Shown: piece after piece, positions 44,736 through 53,307 of the stretch
Position numbering within the stretch: position 1 is the first letter of the stretch
Layout of the letters: each line of letters begins with the position of its first letter
Source: CAWAMD01 sp963783045
GTDB taxonomy: Bacteria > Actinomycetota > Nitriliruptoria > Nitriliruptorales > Nitriliruptoraceae
NCBI GenBank assembly: GCA_963783045.1
Contig: CAWAMD010000005.1
Coordinates: 930,001-994,000, forward strand
Direction: 5' to 3'
Length of the DNA stretch: 64,000 nt
Notes under the pieces: model-generated
What the model was told of the DNA's origin: nothing
What the model saw: only the letters and a program-made list of their open reading frames with translations
The model's database searches: none
Program-made: the position numbers and the translations under genes

Positions 44736-45518
44736 GTGCTGGAGGAGCACACCCGAGTCGCAGAGGAGGCATCGCCATGGCGGGCCGACCCGACCAAGGA
44801 CAACGTCGCGGACTACCTCGAGGACTATGCCGAACGGTTCGGCCTGCCGGTCCGCACGGGTGTCCGCGTCGACCGGGTCGGCCACGACGGGGACGTCTTC
44901 GAGGTGACGGCGGGAGATCGCACGTTCACGGCCCGCCACGTGGTGGTGGCCACCGGCGCGTACCACACCCCGAGGATCCCGGACTTCGCCGACGAGCTCG
45001 CCCCCGACATCACGCAGCTGCACTCGAGCGGCTACCGCAACCCGGACCAGCTGCAGGACGGCCCGGTGCTCGTCGTGGGGGCCGGGAACTCCGGCGCCGA
45101 GATCGCGCTCGACGTGTCCCGCACCCACCCGACGTGGCTGTCGGGGCGTGACCCCGGTCACGAGCCGACCCGCTCGCCGCGGCCGGGATCGAGCGTGTCC
45201 CGCGAACGGCAGGGGTCCGGCAGGGCGCCCCCGTGCTCGACGACGGGCGGACGCTTCCGGTGACCAACGTCGTCTGGTGCACGGGGTTCGCGCTCGACCA
45301 CTCCTGGATCGAGGTTGCCGTTCCACCGTGAGGACGGCTTCCCGCAGCAGGAGCGTGGCATCGTGACGGGCCATCCGGGCCTCTACTTCCTCGGGCTCCC
45401 GTTCCTCCACAGCCTCAGCTCCGGCCTGCTCGGCGGTGTGGGACGAGACGCCGCATACCTCGCCGACCACATCGCACGCACGACATCCCCGGCGCCCAGG
45501 ACCCCTGCGCCCGCCTGA
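44736..45518 (+). pseudogene. Flavin-dependent monooxygenase remnant (YpdA/CzcO-like)
   Basis: Three separated pieces of one FAD/NADPH enzyme. 44736-45160 encodes FTARHVVVATGAYHTPRIP and the NADPH loop VLVVGAGNSGAEIALDVS. At about 45170-45313 another frame gives AAAGIERVPRTAGV and VTNVVWCTGFALDHSWIE. At 45315-45518 a third gives HPGLYFLGLPFLHSLSSGLL then GGVGRDA. The N-terminal FAD Rossmann region and a middle segment of about 55 residues are deleted, and a 1-nt shift separates the last two pieces. Not functional as read. Confidence 0.75.
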
Positions 45519-45584
45519 CTGCATCCCTCTATCCGCGCGGAGTGGTCGTCGGTAGGGTGATCGGAGGCCGCTCGGAGGGGTGAT

Positions 45585-46015
45585 GTGGGCGACCACGAAA
45601 GCGTCGTCCTGGGGCGGGAGGCGTTCGCCCGCCGAGCATGGAGTGACGCCTACGACCAGCTGCGTCGCTCGGAGGAGGAGCAGCACCTCGCCGTCGGCGA
45701 CCTCGAGCGGTTGGCCACGGCCGCCTTCCTCACCGGGCGGGGCGAGGAGGCGACCGACCTCCTCGAGCAGCTCCACCACGTCCTGCTCGACGACGACCAG
45801 ACCGAGGAGGCGGCGCGCTGGGCCGTGTGGCTCGCGATGATGCTCGCGCAGCGGGGGCTCCACGCGCAGGCCGGTGGCTGGCTCTCTCGCACGCAGCGTC
45901 TGCTCGATGAGGCCGATCTGGACTGCGCCGCACGCGGCTACCTGCTGGTTCCCGCAGCGCTGCAGGCCCTCGGGGGCGACCAGGACGCCGTCCGGGCGCT
46001 CGAGCTGTTCGAGCG
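45585..46015 (+). pseudogene. N-terminal fragment of a TPR-containing LuxR-type regulator
   Basis: About 143 residues: GREAFARRAWSDAYDQLRRS, LERLATAAFLTGRGEEATDL and LLDEADLDCAARGYLLVPAA resemble the N-terminal tetratricopeptide part of large actinobacterial LuxR-type regulators. The similarity stops at about 46015, where the reading changes to an alpha/beta hydrolase in another frame. The HTH domain and the rest of the TPR array are missing, consistent with a deletion that fused two neighbouring genes. Confidence 0.6.
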
Positions 46016-46840
46016 CAGCTCGCCGGCGTCTCCACCGCCATCGTCGAAGCCGGCGAGGGCCCGCCCGTCGTGCTGCTGCACGGCCCGGGCGAGCTCTGGG
46101 CCGTGTGGCTCAACGTCATCCGTGAGCTGCGCCAGACCCACCGGGTGATCGTCCCCGACCTGCCGGGACACGGCGCGTCCCTCGACTACGCCGGGACGCT
46201 CGACCGCGACACGGTGCTGCGCTGGCTCGACGAGCTGATCGACGCGACCGGTGGCACCCCGCCCGCGGTGGTCGGGCACCTCCTCGGCGGCGCGATCGCC
46301 GCGCGGTACGCGGTCGCGCGACCGGACCGGCTCGCCCACCTCGTCCTCGTCGACTCGATGGGGCTCGGCTGGTACCGGCCGTCACCGCGCTTCGCCATCC
46401 CGATGATGCGGTTCCTGGCCCGGCCGACCGCGCCGGCACGCGACCGCTTCTTCCAGGAGTGCTTCGTCGACTTCGACCGGGTCGGGAACCGCTTCGGCGA
46501 CCTCTGGGACACCCTGCGCGACTACGCGCTGGAGCAGGCACGCACGTCCCAGAACCAGGCGGCGCTGCGTGCCATGATGCCGCGCCTCGGGGTGCCCCCG
46601 ATCGACCCCGACGAGCTGGCCGGCATCGAGGTCCCCACCACGCTCATCCACGGCCGGCACGACCTGCAGATCCCCCTGAAGACCGCCGAGCGGGCCAGCC
46701 AGCGCTACGGCTGGCCGCTGCACGTCATCGAAGGGGCACGCGACGACCCCGCAGCCGAGCAGCCGGAGGCCTTCGTGAGGGCGCTGCGCCACGCGCTGGC
46801 CGAGAGCCACGACCGGCACCGGACGGAGGGCGCATCATGA
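46016..46840 (+). CDS. Alpha/beta hydrolase lacking its own start
   Basis: About 275 residues, beginning QLAGVSTAIVEAGEG and VVLLHGPGE. The nucleophile elbow reads VVGHLLGGAIA with Leu where Ser, Cys or Asp is expected, so it may be catalytically dead. The usual Asp/His region (IHGRHDLQIPL) is visible. No start codon lies at the beginning of the homologous region; the first usable one, GTG 46070, would cut off strand one. The gene was probably joined to the regulator fragment by a deletion. It overlaps the convergent stress-protein gene by 6 nt. Confidence 0.6.
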   Translation, partial: QLAGVSTAIVEAGEGPPVVLLHGPGELWAVWLNVIRELRQTHRVIVPDLPGHGASLDYAGTLDRDTVLRWLDELIDATGGTPPAVVGHLLGGAIAARYAVARPDRLAHLVLVDSMGLGWYRPSPRFAIPMMRFLARPTAPARDRFFQECFVDFDRVGNRFGDLWDTLRDYALEQARTSQNQAALRAMMPRLGVPPIDPDELAGIEVPTTLIHGRHDLQIPLKTAERASQRYGWPLHVIEGARDDPAAEQPEAFVRALRHALAESHDRHRTEGAS

Positions 46841-47410
46841 GCGGCCGCGTCGCTCGGCACGTTCGCGCGCGAGCTCGGCGACCACCTCGTCGAGGCTGGA
46901 GACGAGGCGGATCTCGTGCGCACGGCTCCCGGCCAGCGCCTCCTGCAAGCGCGCGAGCATGTCGCCGTCGCTGACCCGCACACCGACGAGCACGGTCCCG
47001 ACCTTCATGGGCGCGAAGGTGCGCTCCCAGGCCGACACCATCGTCGGCGTGGCGAGCAGCCCGACGAGCAGACCGAGGAAGGCACCGCCGACCCCCGCTC
47101 CGGCCGCCCCGATCAGCGTCGCCGCGAGGCGCGATCCCACGTCCGGGACGGTGAGGAGGACGACGGCCCCGAAGACCGCACCGACCACGGCGCCGAGGAG
47201 GGTCCCGCGTCGGGCGTTCGACCCGAGGCGCCGCAGGCTGGCCCCGTCGGTCTCGCGGTCGGCCTGACGCCCGGGCAGCGACTGCTCCCCCGGCCCGAGC
47301 AGCACCAGGTCGGCGCCCTCGACCCCCAACCGTGACAGACGTTCGATCGTGCGGCGGGCCGCGACCGCATCGCGGTGGCCGACGACCAGATCGGGTACAG
47401 CGCCACCCAT
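46835..47410 (-). CDS. Glycine-rich membrane stress-like protein
   Basis: A 191-residue protein with the same plan as the gene at 1741-2301: a small N-terminal alpha/beta domain (RRTIERLSRLGVEGADLVLLG), a long Gly/Ala/Val-rich hydrophobic hairpin (about 70-125), and a short C-terminal domain (KVGTVLVGVRVSDGDMLARL). Start ATG 47410. The function is unknown; it is probably membrane-inserted. The two copies may be paralogues. Confidence 0.6.
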   Translation of the reverse strand: MGGAVPDLVVGHRDAVAARRTIERLSRLGVEGADLVLLGPGEQSLPGRQADRETDGASLRRLGSNARRGTLLGAVVGAVFGAVVLLTVPDVGSRLAATLIGAAGAGVGGAFLGLLVGLLATPTMVSAWERTFAPMKVGTVLVGVRVSDGDMLARLQEALAGSRAHEIRLVSSLDEVVAELARERAERRGRS

Positions 47411-47574
47411 CGGGTCGTCCTCCCCACCTCGCGATCTCGACGGTACCGCTCTCCGTCCCCGGCGACGCCGGTGCCCGTGCGTGCAGGTGCGCGGCGGGGC
47501 TGCGATCTGTGACACTGGGGCCACACCCTACGAGACCGCTGGACCCGGGACCGGGCCGGCAGGAGGAGAAGACG

Positions 47575-48415
47575 GTGTCCGTTCACGCATCCCGAGACGT
47601 CCGGCGGGGACTCGCCCGCACGCCCCGTGACCATCCGTGATCTGCGGGAGTACAAGGAGCGCGGCGAGAAGATCGCCATGCTCACCGCGTACGACTTCCT
47701 CTCGGCGCAGATCTTCGACGAGGCCGGCATCCCGGTCATCCTCGTCGGCGACAGCCTCGGCAACGTGATGCTCGGCTACGACTCGACCGTGCCGGTCACG
47801 CTCGACGAGATGCTCCACCACACCCGCGCCGTCGCCCGCGGTGCCCACCATGCGCTGGTCGTCGGCGACATGCCCTTCGGCACCTACCAGGAGGGGCCGA
47901 CCCAGGCCCTGCGTTCGGCGACCCGCTTCATGAAGGAGGCCGGTGCCCAGGCCGTGAAGCTCGAGGGCGGCGGGCGCATGATCGAGGTGGTCGCCACGCT
48001 GACCGAGTCCGGCATCCCGGTCATGGGTCACCTCGGGCTCACCCCCCAGCACGTCAACCAGTTCGGCGGCTTCCGGGTCCAGGGAAAGACCGACGACGCA
48101 GCAGCGCGGATGACCGAGGATGCCCTCGGGCTGCAGGAGGCGGGCGCGTTCAGCGTCGTCCTCGAGGCCATCCCCGCCGAGGTCGGCAGGCGCGTCACCG
48201 AGGCGCTGGACATTCCGACCATCGGCATCGGCGCCGGGCCGGACACCGACGGGCAGGTGCTCGTCTACCACGACATGCTCGGCATGACCGCCGGCCGGCT
48301 GCCGCGCTTCGTGAAGCAGTACGCGAACCTGCGTAGCGAGATCACCGAGGCTGCCAAGACCTACATGGCCGAGGTGCGCGACGGTGACTACCCCGCCCCG
48401 GAGCACACGTACTGA
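47575..48415 (+). CDS. panB: 3-methyl-2-oxobutanoate hydroxymethyltransferase (pantothenate synthesis), frameshifted start
   Basis: The conserved enzyme runs from TIRDLREYKERGEKIAMLTA (47627) through VILVGDSLGNVMLGYDST, MPFGTYQEG, VKLEGGG and GHLGLTPQH to the end. Metal-binding Asp and Glu are present. The best start, GTG 47575 with AGGAGGAG before it, is in a different frame; one extra base between 47576 and 47626 separates them. A start at GTG 47627 has no ribosome site. It adds a hydroxymethyl group from methylene-tetrahydrofolate, the first committed step to pantothenate and CoA. Confidence 0.9.
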
Positions 48416-48440
48416 CCCGGCAGTCGGCTGGGGACCAGCC

Positions 48441-48686
48441 TCAGAGGGGCGCGACGTCGTCGCGGTCCTGCAACGCACGCAGGAGCTCGCGTGCCTGCTG
48501 CTCCCAGTCGGCCGGCACGGCGACCCGGATCCCCTCGGCCCAGTCCAGCGAGGGGTAGGGGGACGCCGGCATGGTCGACGCCGGGATGCCGTAGGCGGCC
48601 AGGGTGACGGCCACGAGGTCGGCGGTGACCTGCGAGCGGCACACCGCCACGTCGCGGCGCTGCTCGTCCTGCTGGAAGACGTGCAT
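48441..48686 (-). CDS. Small protein, DUF2007-like
   Basis: An 81-residue protein: DVAVCRSQVTADLVAVTLAAY, then IPASTMPAS and WAEGIRVAVPADWEQQARELL. This is the ferredoxin-like pattern of small DUF2007-type proteins, often found as a signal-related add-on. The ATG at 48686 has GGAGG nine bases upstream. The function is unknown. Confidence 0.55.
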   Translation of the reverse strand: MHVFQQDEQRRDVAVCRSQVTADLVAVTLAAYGIPASTMPASPYPSLDWAEGIRVAVPADWEQQARELLRALQDRDDVAPL

Positions 48687-48753
48687 CGGTCCCGGCCTCC
48701 TCACGCGCCGACGTCAGCGTAGGGCCCCGCGGCGCCGTCGGTGGGCGGCCCGT

Positions 48754-49572
48754 TCACCGTGCCCGGTCGAGACGCCGGCGGATGCTGCCCGCGAGCCGGC
48801 TCAGCTCGACCAGGGCATGAGGGGTCCGTGGCCCGTACCAGGTCAGCTGCGTCCCGTCGATGCGCCGCACCCGGGCGCGCCAGTCGTCGAAGTCGGCACG
48901 GTCCTGTTCGGCGAAGGCGTACGGCTCGTCCGGCAGCAGGACCACGTCGACGTCCCGGGCCGTCATCTCGTCGAGCGTGACGGTCGGGTACCGGCCGTCG
49001 GGGTCCTCGGGCACGACGGCGAACCCGGCGGCGGCGAGCAGGTCGGCGGCGTAGGTGTCGCGCCCGGTCGCCATCCACGGCTCCTTCCAGATGGGGCAGA
49101 AGGTCACGAGCGGCACCGCCGGCCGGCGTGCCGCTGCCCGGGTGAGCGCCCGCCGGATCTCCTGGGCGAGGTCGGCGCCCGCCCCTTCGGCGCCCACCAG
49201 CCGACCGATCGCCGCCAGGCTCTCGGCCGCGCCGGTGACCGTGCGGGGCGCGTTGACGTAGACGGTCACGCCCGCGTCGCGGAGGCGACGCACGTCGAGC
49301 TCCCGGTTCTCCTCCTCGTTGGCGATCACGAGGTCGGGCTCGAGGTCGACGATGGTCCCCACGTCGGGGTTCTTCGTGCCGCGCACCCGACGGGCGTTCG
49401 GGAAGCCGTGGGGCGGCGCGACGCAGTAGTCGGTGACGCCGACGACCCGGTCGGCGAGGCGGTACCACCACAGCGTCTCGGACAGGCTCGGCACGAGCGA
49501 CACGATGCGTTCAGGCGCCCCGTCGAGCCGGACGGGGCTGCCGAGCTCGTCGACGACCTCGATGGGCGTCAC
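48754..49572 (-). CDS. BtuF-like periplasmic-binding-fold protein without signal peptide
   Basis: A 272-residue protein of the helical-backbone metal-receptor family: PERIVSLVPSLSETLWW, TDYCVAPPHGFPNARRV, VGTIVDLEPDLVIANEEENR, then the second lobe with EMTARDVDVVLLPDEPY. BtuF-type relatives bind cobalamin or ferric siderophores outside the cell, but this one has neither signal peptide nor lipobox, so it should stay in the cytoplasm. Its start overlaps the stop of the cobalamin adenosyltransferase gene (ATGA), so a cobalamin-binding role is likely. Confidence 0.8.
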   Translation of the reverse strand: MTPIEVVDELGSPVRLDGAPERIVSLVPSLSETLWWYRLADRVVGVTDYCVAPPHGFPNARRVRGTKNPDVGTIVDLEPDLVIANEEENRELDVRRLRDAGVTVYVNAPRTVTGAAESLAAIGRLVGAEGAGADLAQEIRRALTRAAARRPAVPLVTFCPIWKEPWMATGRDTYAADLLAAAGFAVVPEDPDGRYPTVTLDEMTARDVDVVLLPDEPYAFAEQDRADFDDWRARVRRIDGTQLTWYGPRTPHALVELSRLAGSIRRRLDRAR

Positions 49573-50132
49573 TCCTCCTCGTCGGCGTCACGCACCCGCG
49601 AGGGCAGGTGGGTGCCCTCCGCCTCGCGTGCCAGGACGTACAGGTAGTCGGAGCACCGGTTGAGGTAGCGCAGGGGTGCCCGCTCCGGCAGCATGTCGGC
49701 CCGGTTCATCGCGACGACGTGGCGCTCGGCACGCCGGCAGACCGTGCGGGCCAGGTCCAGGGCGGCAGCGGCACGGTTGCCGCCGGGGACGACGAACTCC
49801 TTCGGGAGCGGGTGGCGCTCCGTCGATGCGTCGATCCGCCCGTCCAGCGCGTCCACCATGGCGTCGTCGACCTTGCTGACGCCCACCTGCAGCTTGTGCC
49901 ACTCCTCCACCCGGGTGGCCAGCTGCGCGGCGAGGCAGAACAGCTCGCGCTGCACCTCGAGCACCAGGTCGTGGAGGTGGGTCCCGGCCAGCTCGGCGCG
50001 GGCGACCCCGAGCACCGAGACGGTCTCGTCCACCGTGCCGTACGCCACCGTGCGAACGTCGTCCTTGTCGACCCGGCCGCCATAGAGCAGTCCGGTCGTG
50101 CCGTCGTCGCCGCGCTTCGTGTAGACCTTCAC
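49569..50132 (-). CDS. pduO: Cob(I)alamin adenosyltransferase, PduO type
   Basis: A 187-residue ATR enzyme: the ATP-binding N-terminus YTKRGDDGTTGLLYGGRV, then YGTVDETVSVLGVARA, and the C-terminal RAERHVVAMNRA followed by YLNRCSDYLYVLAREAE. It transfers adenosyl from ATP to cob(I)alamin to make coenzyme B12. First gene of a two-gene operon with the BtuF-like protein; no B12 riboswitch was seen upstream. Confidence 0.93.
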   Translation of the reverse strand: MKVYTKRGDDGTTGLLYGGRVDKDDVRTVAYGTVDETVSVLGVARAELAGTHLHDLVLEVQRELFCLAAQLATRVEEWHKLQVGVSKVDDAMVDALDGRIDASTERHPLPKEFVVPGGNRAAAALDLARTVCRRAERHVVAMNRADMLPERAPLRYLNRCSDYLYVLAREAEGTHLPSRVRDADEEE

Positions 50133-50360
50133 GCTGACCTCCGTGATCGGTCGACGAGCGTAGCCACGTGGGCACGGTGTCCGCCCGCCCGAGACCGCGC
50201 CGCCGACCGGGTCGGCCGACTACGCTGGTCGGGTTCCGCATTGCAGGCCCTGACGGGGGTCGAGTACCGTCCGGACGCCCGTGTCGAGGCCCGCATCTGC
50301 CAGGTCAGGCCCTTCGACGCGCCGAGGCCACCACCGAGGCCAACACCGAGGACGACGGCT

Positions 50361-50606
50361 GTGAACGACGCGCCCCGATCGCCACGACAGGACTTCCGGG
50401 TGTTGACCCGCACCCGTGGTGGCTACAACGACGGCGTGATGCACGACGTGCAGCTCCAGATCGCGAGCACCGGCGCGCTCGTCTGGGCCCAGACGTTCTC
50501 GGACGAGGCACAGGCCGAGGACTTCCTGAGCCAGGTCGAGTCCGATCTCGACGACCTCGACGGGGACGCGTTCCGGCGCAAGTACAGCGTGCCCTCGACG
50601 GCCTGA
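50361..50606 (+). CDS. Small conserved-looking protein of unknown function
   Basis: An 81-residue acidic protein: RQDFRVLTRTRGGYNDGVMHDV, then FSDEAQAEDFLSQVESDLDDL and KYSVPSTA. No domain was recognised. GTG 50361 is preceded by GAGGACG. It ends 9 nt before pabB and is probably expressed with it. The codon bias is like that of its neighbours, which supports it as a real gene. Confidence 0.55.
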   Translation: MNDAPRSPRQDFRVLTRTRGGYNDGVMHDVQLQIASTGALVWAQTFSDEAQAEDFLSQVESDLDDLDGDAFRRKYSVPSTA

Positions 50607-50615
50607 GCCCGCCCC

Positions 50616-52097
50616 GTGCTCGCCACGGTCGACGTTGCACCGCTGGCGGTCCCCCGCCGTCCCGACGGGCGCATCGACGTCGACCGGGTCGTCGCGGCCG
50701 TCCGGCGGGTGGCCGACGACGTGCAGCTGCTCGAGTCGGTCCCCGGCACGGCCGGCGCCGGGCGGTGGACCCATGTGGCCGTCGGGGCGGTCGGCCGGCT
50801 CCGGGCGGACGCCGACGGTGCCCGCTTCACGGGGCCGGCGGCAGGCGGCGCGGGCCAGGGGTGGCATGACCCGTTCGCGGCCCTCGACGCCGTCGGTGAG
50901 CGCTTCGGGTGCGTCCCGGACGCCGAGGACGCCGGCGAGGTGGCACAGGGGCGGCTCCCGCCGCTGACCGGCGGTCTCGTGGGTGCCTGGGCCTACGACC
51001 TCGCCCGGGCCGTCGAGGTGCTTCCCGCTCGGGCGGCGACGGACCGCGCCGTGCCCTGGCTCGACTGCCGGCTCGTCGACACCGTGGTCGCGATCGATCA
51101 CGACCACGAGGAGGCGGTGCTGCTGCGCCGCCCCTACGTGCCCGCTGCGCCCGACCTGCGACCGGCCGTGACCCGTGCGGTCGCCGACGCGCTGCCCGCC
51201 CCTCCGCTGCCCCGGCCGGATCCGCAGCGCGTGCTGACCTCGCTCGAGGCCGACCGCTACCGGAGGCGGGTCGCCGAGGTGCTGGCGGCCATCCGCGCCG
51301 GCGAGGTGTGGCAGGTGAACCTCTCGCAGCGCCTGACCGCCCGGTGGCCGGGTGACGTGCACAGCCTCTACCGCGCCCTGCGGGCGGTCAGCCCGGCCCC
51401 CTTCGGGGCGGTCGTCGCGGGCGCCGTCGCCTCCGTGTCGCCAGAGACGTTCCTGAACGCCGACGGGCGGACGGTCACCACACGCCCGATCAAGGGCACG
51501 CGTCCGCGCTCGGACGACCCGGAGACCGACGCCGCCAACCGCCTCGCACTGGAGCGCTCCGCGAAGGACCGAGCCGAGAACGTCATGGTCGTCGACATGG
51601 AGCGCAACGACCTCGGACGGGTGTGTCGCCCGGGCACGGTGCGCGTCCCGGCCCTGTGCGACACCGAGGCGCATCCCACCGTGTGGCACCTCGTCTCCAC
51701 GGTGACCGGCGAGCTGCGCGAGGGGGTCGGGTACGGCGCCCTGCTGCGGGCCGCCTTCCCGTGTGGCTCGGTGACCGGGACGCCGAAGGTGCGGGCCATG
51801 GCGCTCATCGACGCGCTCGAGCCCGTCCGGCGCGGCTGGTACTGCGGGGCGATCGGGTTCCTCGCCCCCGGGGCCGCCCGCACGTCGGTCGCCATACGCA
51901 CGGCGACGCTGAACCCGGACGGGACCGTGGACTACGGTGCCGGCGGCGGGATCGTCGCGGACTCCGACCCCGACGCCGAGCACGAGGAGAGCCTCGACAA
52001 GGCGGCGGCGTTCCTGCGGGCGGTGCAGGGCACACGGCTGGTGGCCGACCCGGCCGTGGCCGGCCGCCGCGCGACCGGCGGGCCCCTCCCCCGCTGA
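50616..52097 (+). CDS. pabB: Aminodeoxychorismate synthase component I (chorismate-binding)
   Basis: A 493-residue chorismate-utilising enzyme. The C-terminal catalytic part shows AGEVWQVNLSQRL, PIKGTRPR, the metal-binding ENVMVVDMERNDLGRV, and the PabB/TrpE signature FPCGSVTGTPKVRAM. The order pabB then pabC favours p-aminobenzoate over anthranilate. It makes 4-amino-4-deoxychorismate using ammonia from a glutaminase (pabA), which is not in the window. Confidence 0.88.
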   Translation: MLATVDVAPLAVPRRPDGRIDVDRVVAAVRRVADDVQLLESVPGTAGAGRWTHVAVGAVGRLRADADGARFTGPAAGGAGQGWHDPFAALDAVGERFGCVPDAEDAGEVAQGRLPPLTGGLVGAWAYDLARAVEVLPARAATDRAVPWLDCRLVDTVVAIDHDHEEAVLLRRPYVPAAPDLRPAVTRAVADALPAPPLPRPDPQRVLTSLEADRYRRRVAEVLAAIRAGEVWQVNLSQRLTARWPGDVHSLYRALRAVSPAPFGAVVAGAVASVSPETFLNADGRTVTTRPIKGTRPRSDDPETDAANRLALERSAKDRAENVMVVDMERNDLGRVCRPGTVRVPALCDTEAHPTVWHLVSTVTGELREGVGYGALLRAAFPCGSVTGTPKVRAMALIDALEPVRRGWYCGAIGFLAPGAARTSVAIRTATLNPDGTVDYGAGGGIVADSDPDAEHEESLDKAAAFLRAVQGTRLVADPAVAGRRATGGPLPR

Positions 52098-52129
52098 GCC
52101 GGTGGACGACAACGGACGGAGGCGGCGGC

Positions 52130-53008
52130 GTGCTGCAGACATGGGTCACCGACGGGCTGGTCCCCGCCGACGAGGCGACGGTGTCGGTGTTCGACCGTGG
52201 GTTCCGGGCCGGCGAGGGCGTCTTCGAGACGCTGCGCAGCTACCACGGGCACGTCTTCCGGCTCGCCGCCCACCTCGACCGCGCCCGGGCCGGCGCGAGC
52301 ACCCTCGGCTTCCGGATGCCCGACGACGACCTGCTCCGCCGGGCGGTGACCACGACCGCCACCGCGAACCTCGACGCCCTCTCAGGCGGCGACGCGGCGC
52401 TGCGGCTGACGGTGACACCGGGCCCCGTCGACCCGGCGTCGGCGTTCCCCGGTACCCCGGTGGACGGGTGCACGCTGGTGGTCACCGCCCAGCCGCTCCG
52501 GCTGCCCGAGCGGCTCTACGTCGAGGGCATCACCGCACGGACCGTGCCGACCTCACGCGAGCTGCCCCAGGTCAAGGCGGTCTCCTACCTGGCCGCGAGC
52601 ATGGCCAACGCCAGTGCACGGGCGCACGGTGACGACGAGGCGCTGCTGACCGACCGTGCCGGGCACGTCCTCGAGGGTGCGGCGTCGAACGTCTTCGCCG
52701 TTCGTGACGGCCGGCTCGTCACCCCCCCGGTGAGCGCCGGGATCCTCGCCGGCGTGACCCGGGCGGTGACCGTCGAGCTCGCGGCCCACCTCGGCCTGGA
52801 CCTCACCGAGCGGCCGGTCACACTGGCCGAGCTGCAGCAGGCCGACGAGGTCTTCATCACCGCGACCACCCGCGAGATCGTCCCGGTCGTCCGGATCGAC
52901 GGCGCGCCGATCGACACGGGGCGGCCCGGCCCGGTGGCCCGCCGGCTCCACGCGGCCTACCGCGCGGCGGTCGACGCCGAGATCGCGGAGGCATCCAACG
53001 CCCGGTAG
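52130..53008 (+). CDS. pabC: Aminodeoxychorismate lyase (class IV PLP enzyme)
   Basis: A 292-residue class IV PLP enzyme. The start VLQTWVTDGLVPADEATVSV leads to FDRGFRAGEGVFETLR. The catalytic Lys is in ELPQVKAVSYL, and EGAASNVFAV is the phosphate-binding loop. Cleavage of aminodeoxychorismate to p-aminobenzoate and pyruvate is the best fit beside pabB; a D-amino-acid or branched-chain transaminase is the alternative. GTG 52130 has GGAGG upstream. Confidence 0.85.
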   Translation: MLQTWVTDGLVPADEATVSVFDRGFRAGEGVFETLRSYHGHVFRLAAHLDRARAGASTLGFRMPDDDLLRRAVTTTATANLDALSGGDAALRLTVTPGPVDPASAFPGTPVDGCTLVVTAQPLRLPERLYVEGITARTVPTSRELPQVKAVSYLAASMANASARAHGDDEALLTDRAGHVLEGAASNVFAVRDGRLVTPPVSAGILAGVTRAVTVELAAHLGLDLTERPVTLAELQQADEVFITATTREIVPVVRIDGAPIDTGRPGPVARRLHAAYRAAVDAEIAEASNAR

Positions 53009-53016
53009 CCGCGACG

Positions 53017-53307
53017 TCAGGCGCCGCCGGAGTCCTCGGCCGCGACGGGGCCCAGCGGCACGACGAGCACCGCGCTCCGGCAGGAGCGCCGCACCTCCTC
53101 GCACAGCTCCACGTAGAAGTCGCTGTCGAAGAACCGACCGGCCGCGCCCACATCGGGGAACTCGATCGTCAGGGCCCAGGTGGGCCCCTCCTCGGAGCGG
53201 TGCACGGACCACGTCGGGCCGATCACGTCGTCCACGCGCTGAGCGAGCCGTGCGCCGAGCAGCCGGTCACCGCACCGGTAGACGATCTCGTACGCGACGG
53301 CGGTCAT
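53017..53307 (-). CDS. Small protein of unknown function, coupled to npdG
   Basis: A 96-residue protein: AVAYEIVYRCGDRLLGARLAQR, then WALTIEFPDVGAAGRFFDSDF and a C-terminal SAVLVVPLGPV. It could be a ferredoxin-like alpha/beta dimer but I do not recognise it. The start overlaps the stop of the F420 reductase gene by 4 nt, so the two are translated together. Confidence 0.55.
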   Translation of the reverse strand: MTAVAYEIVYRCGDRLLGARLAQRVDDVIGPTWSVHRSEEGPTWALTIEFPDVGAAGRFFDSDFYVELCEEVRRSCRSAVLVVPLGPVAAEDSGGA

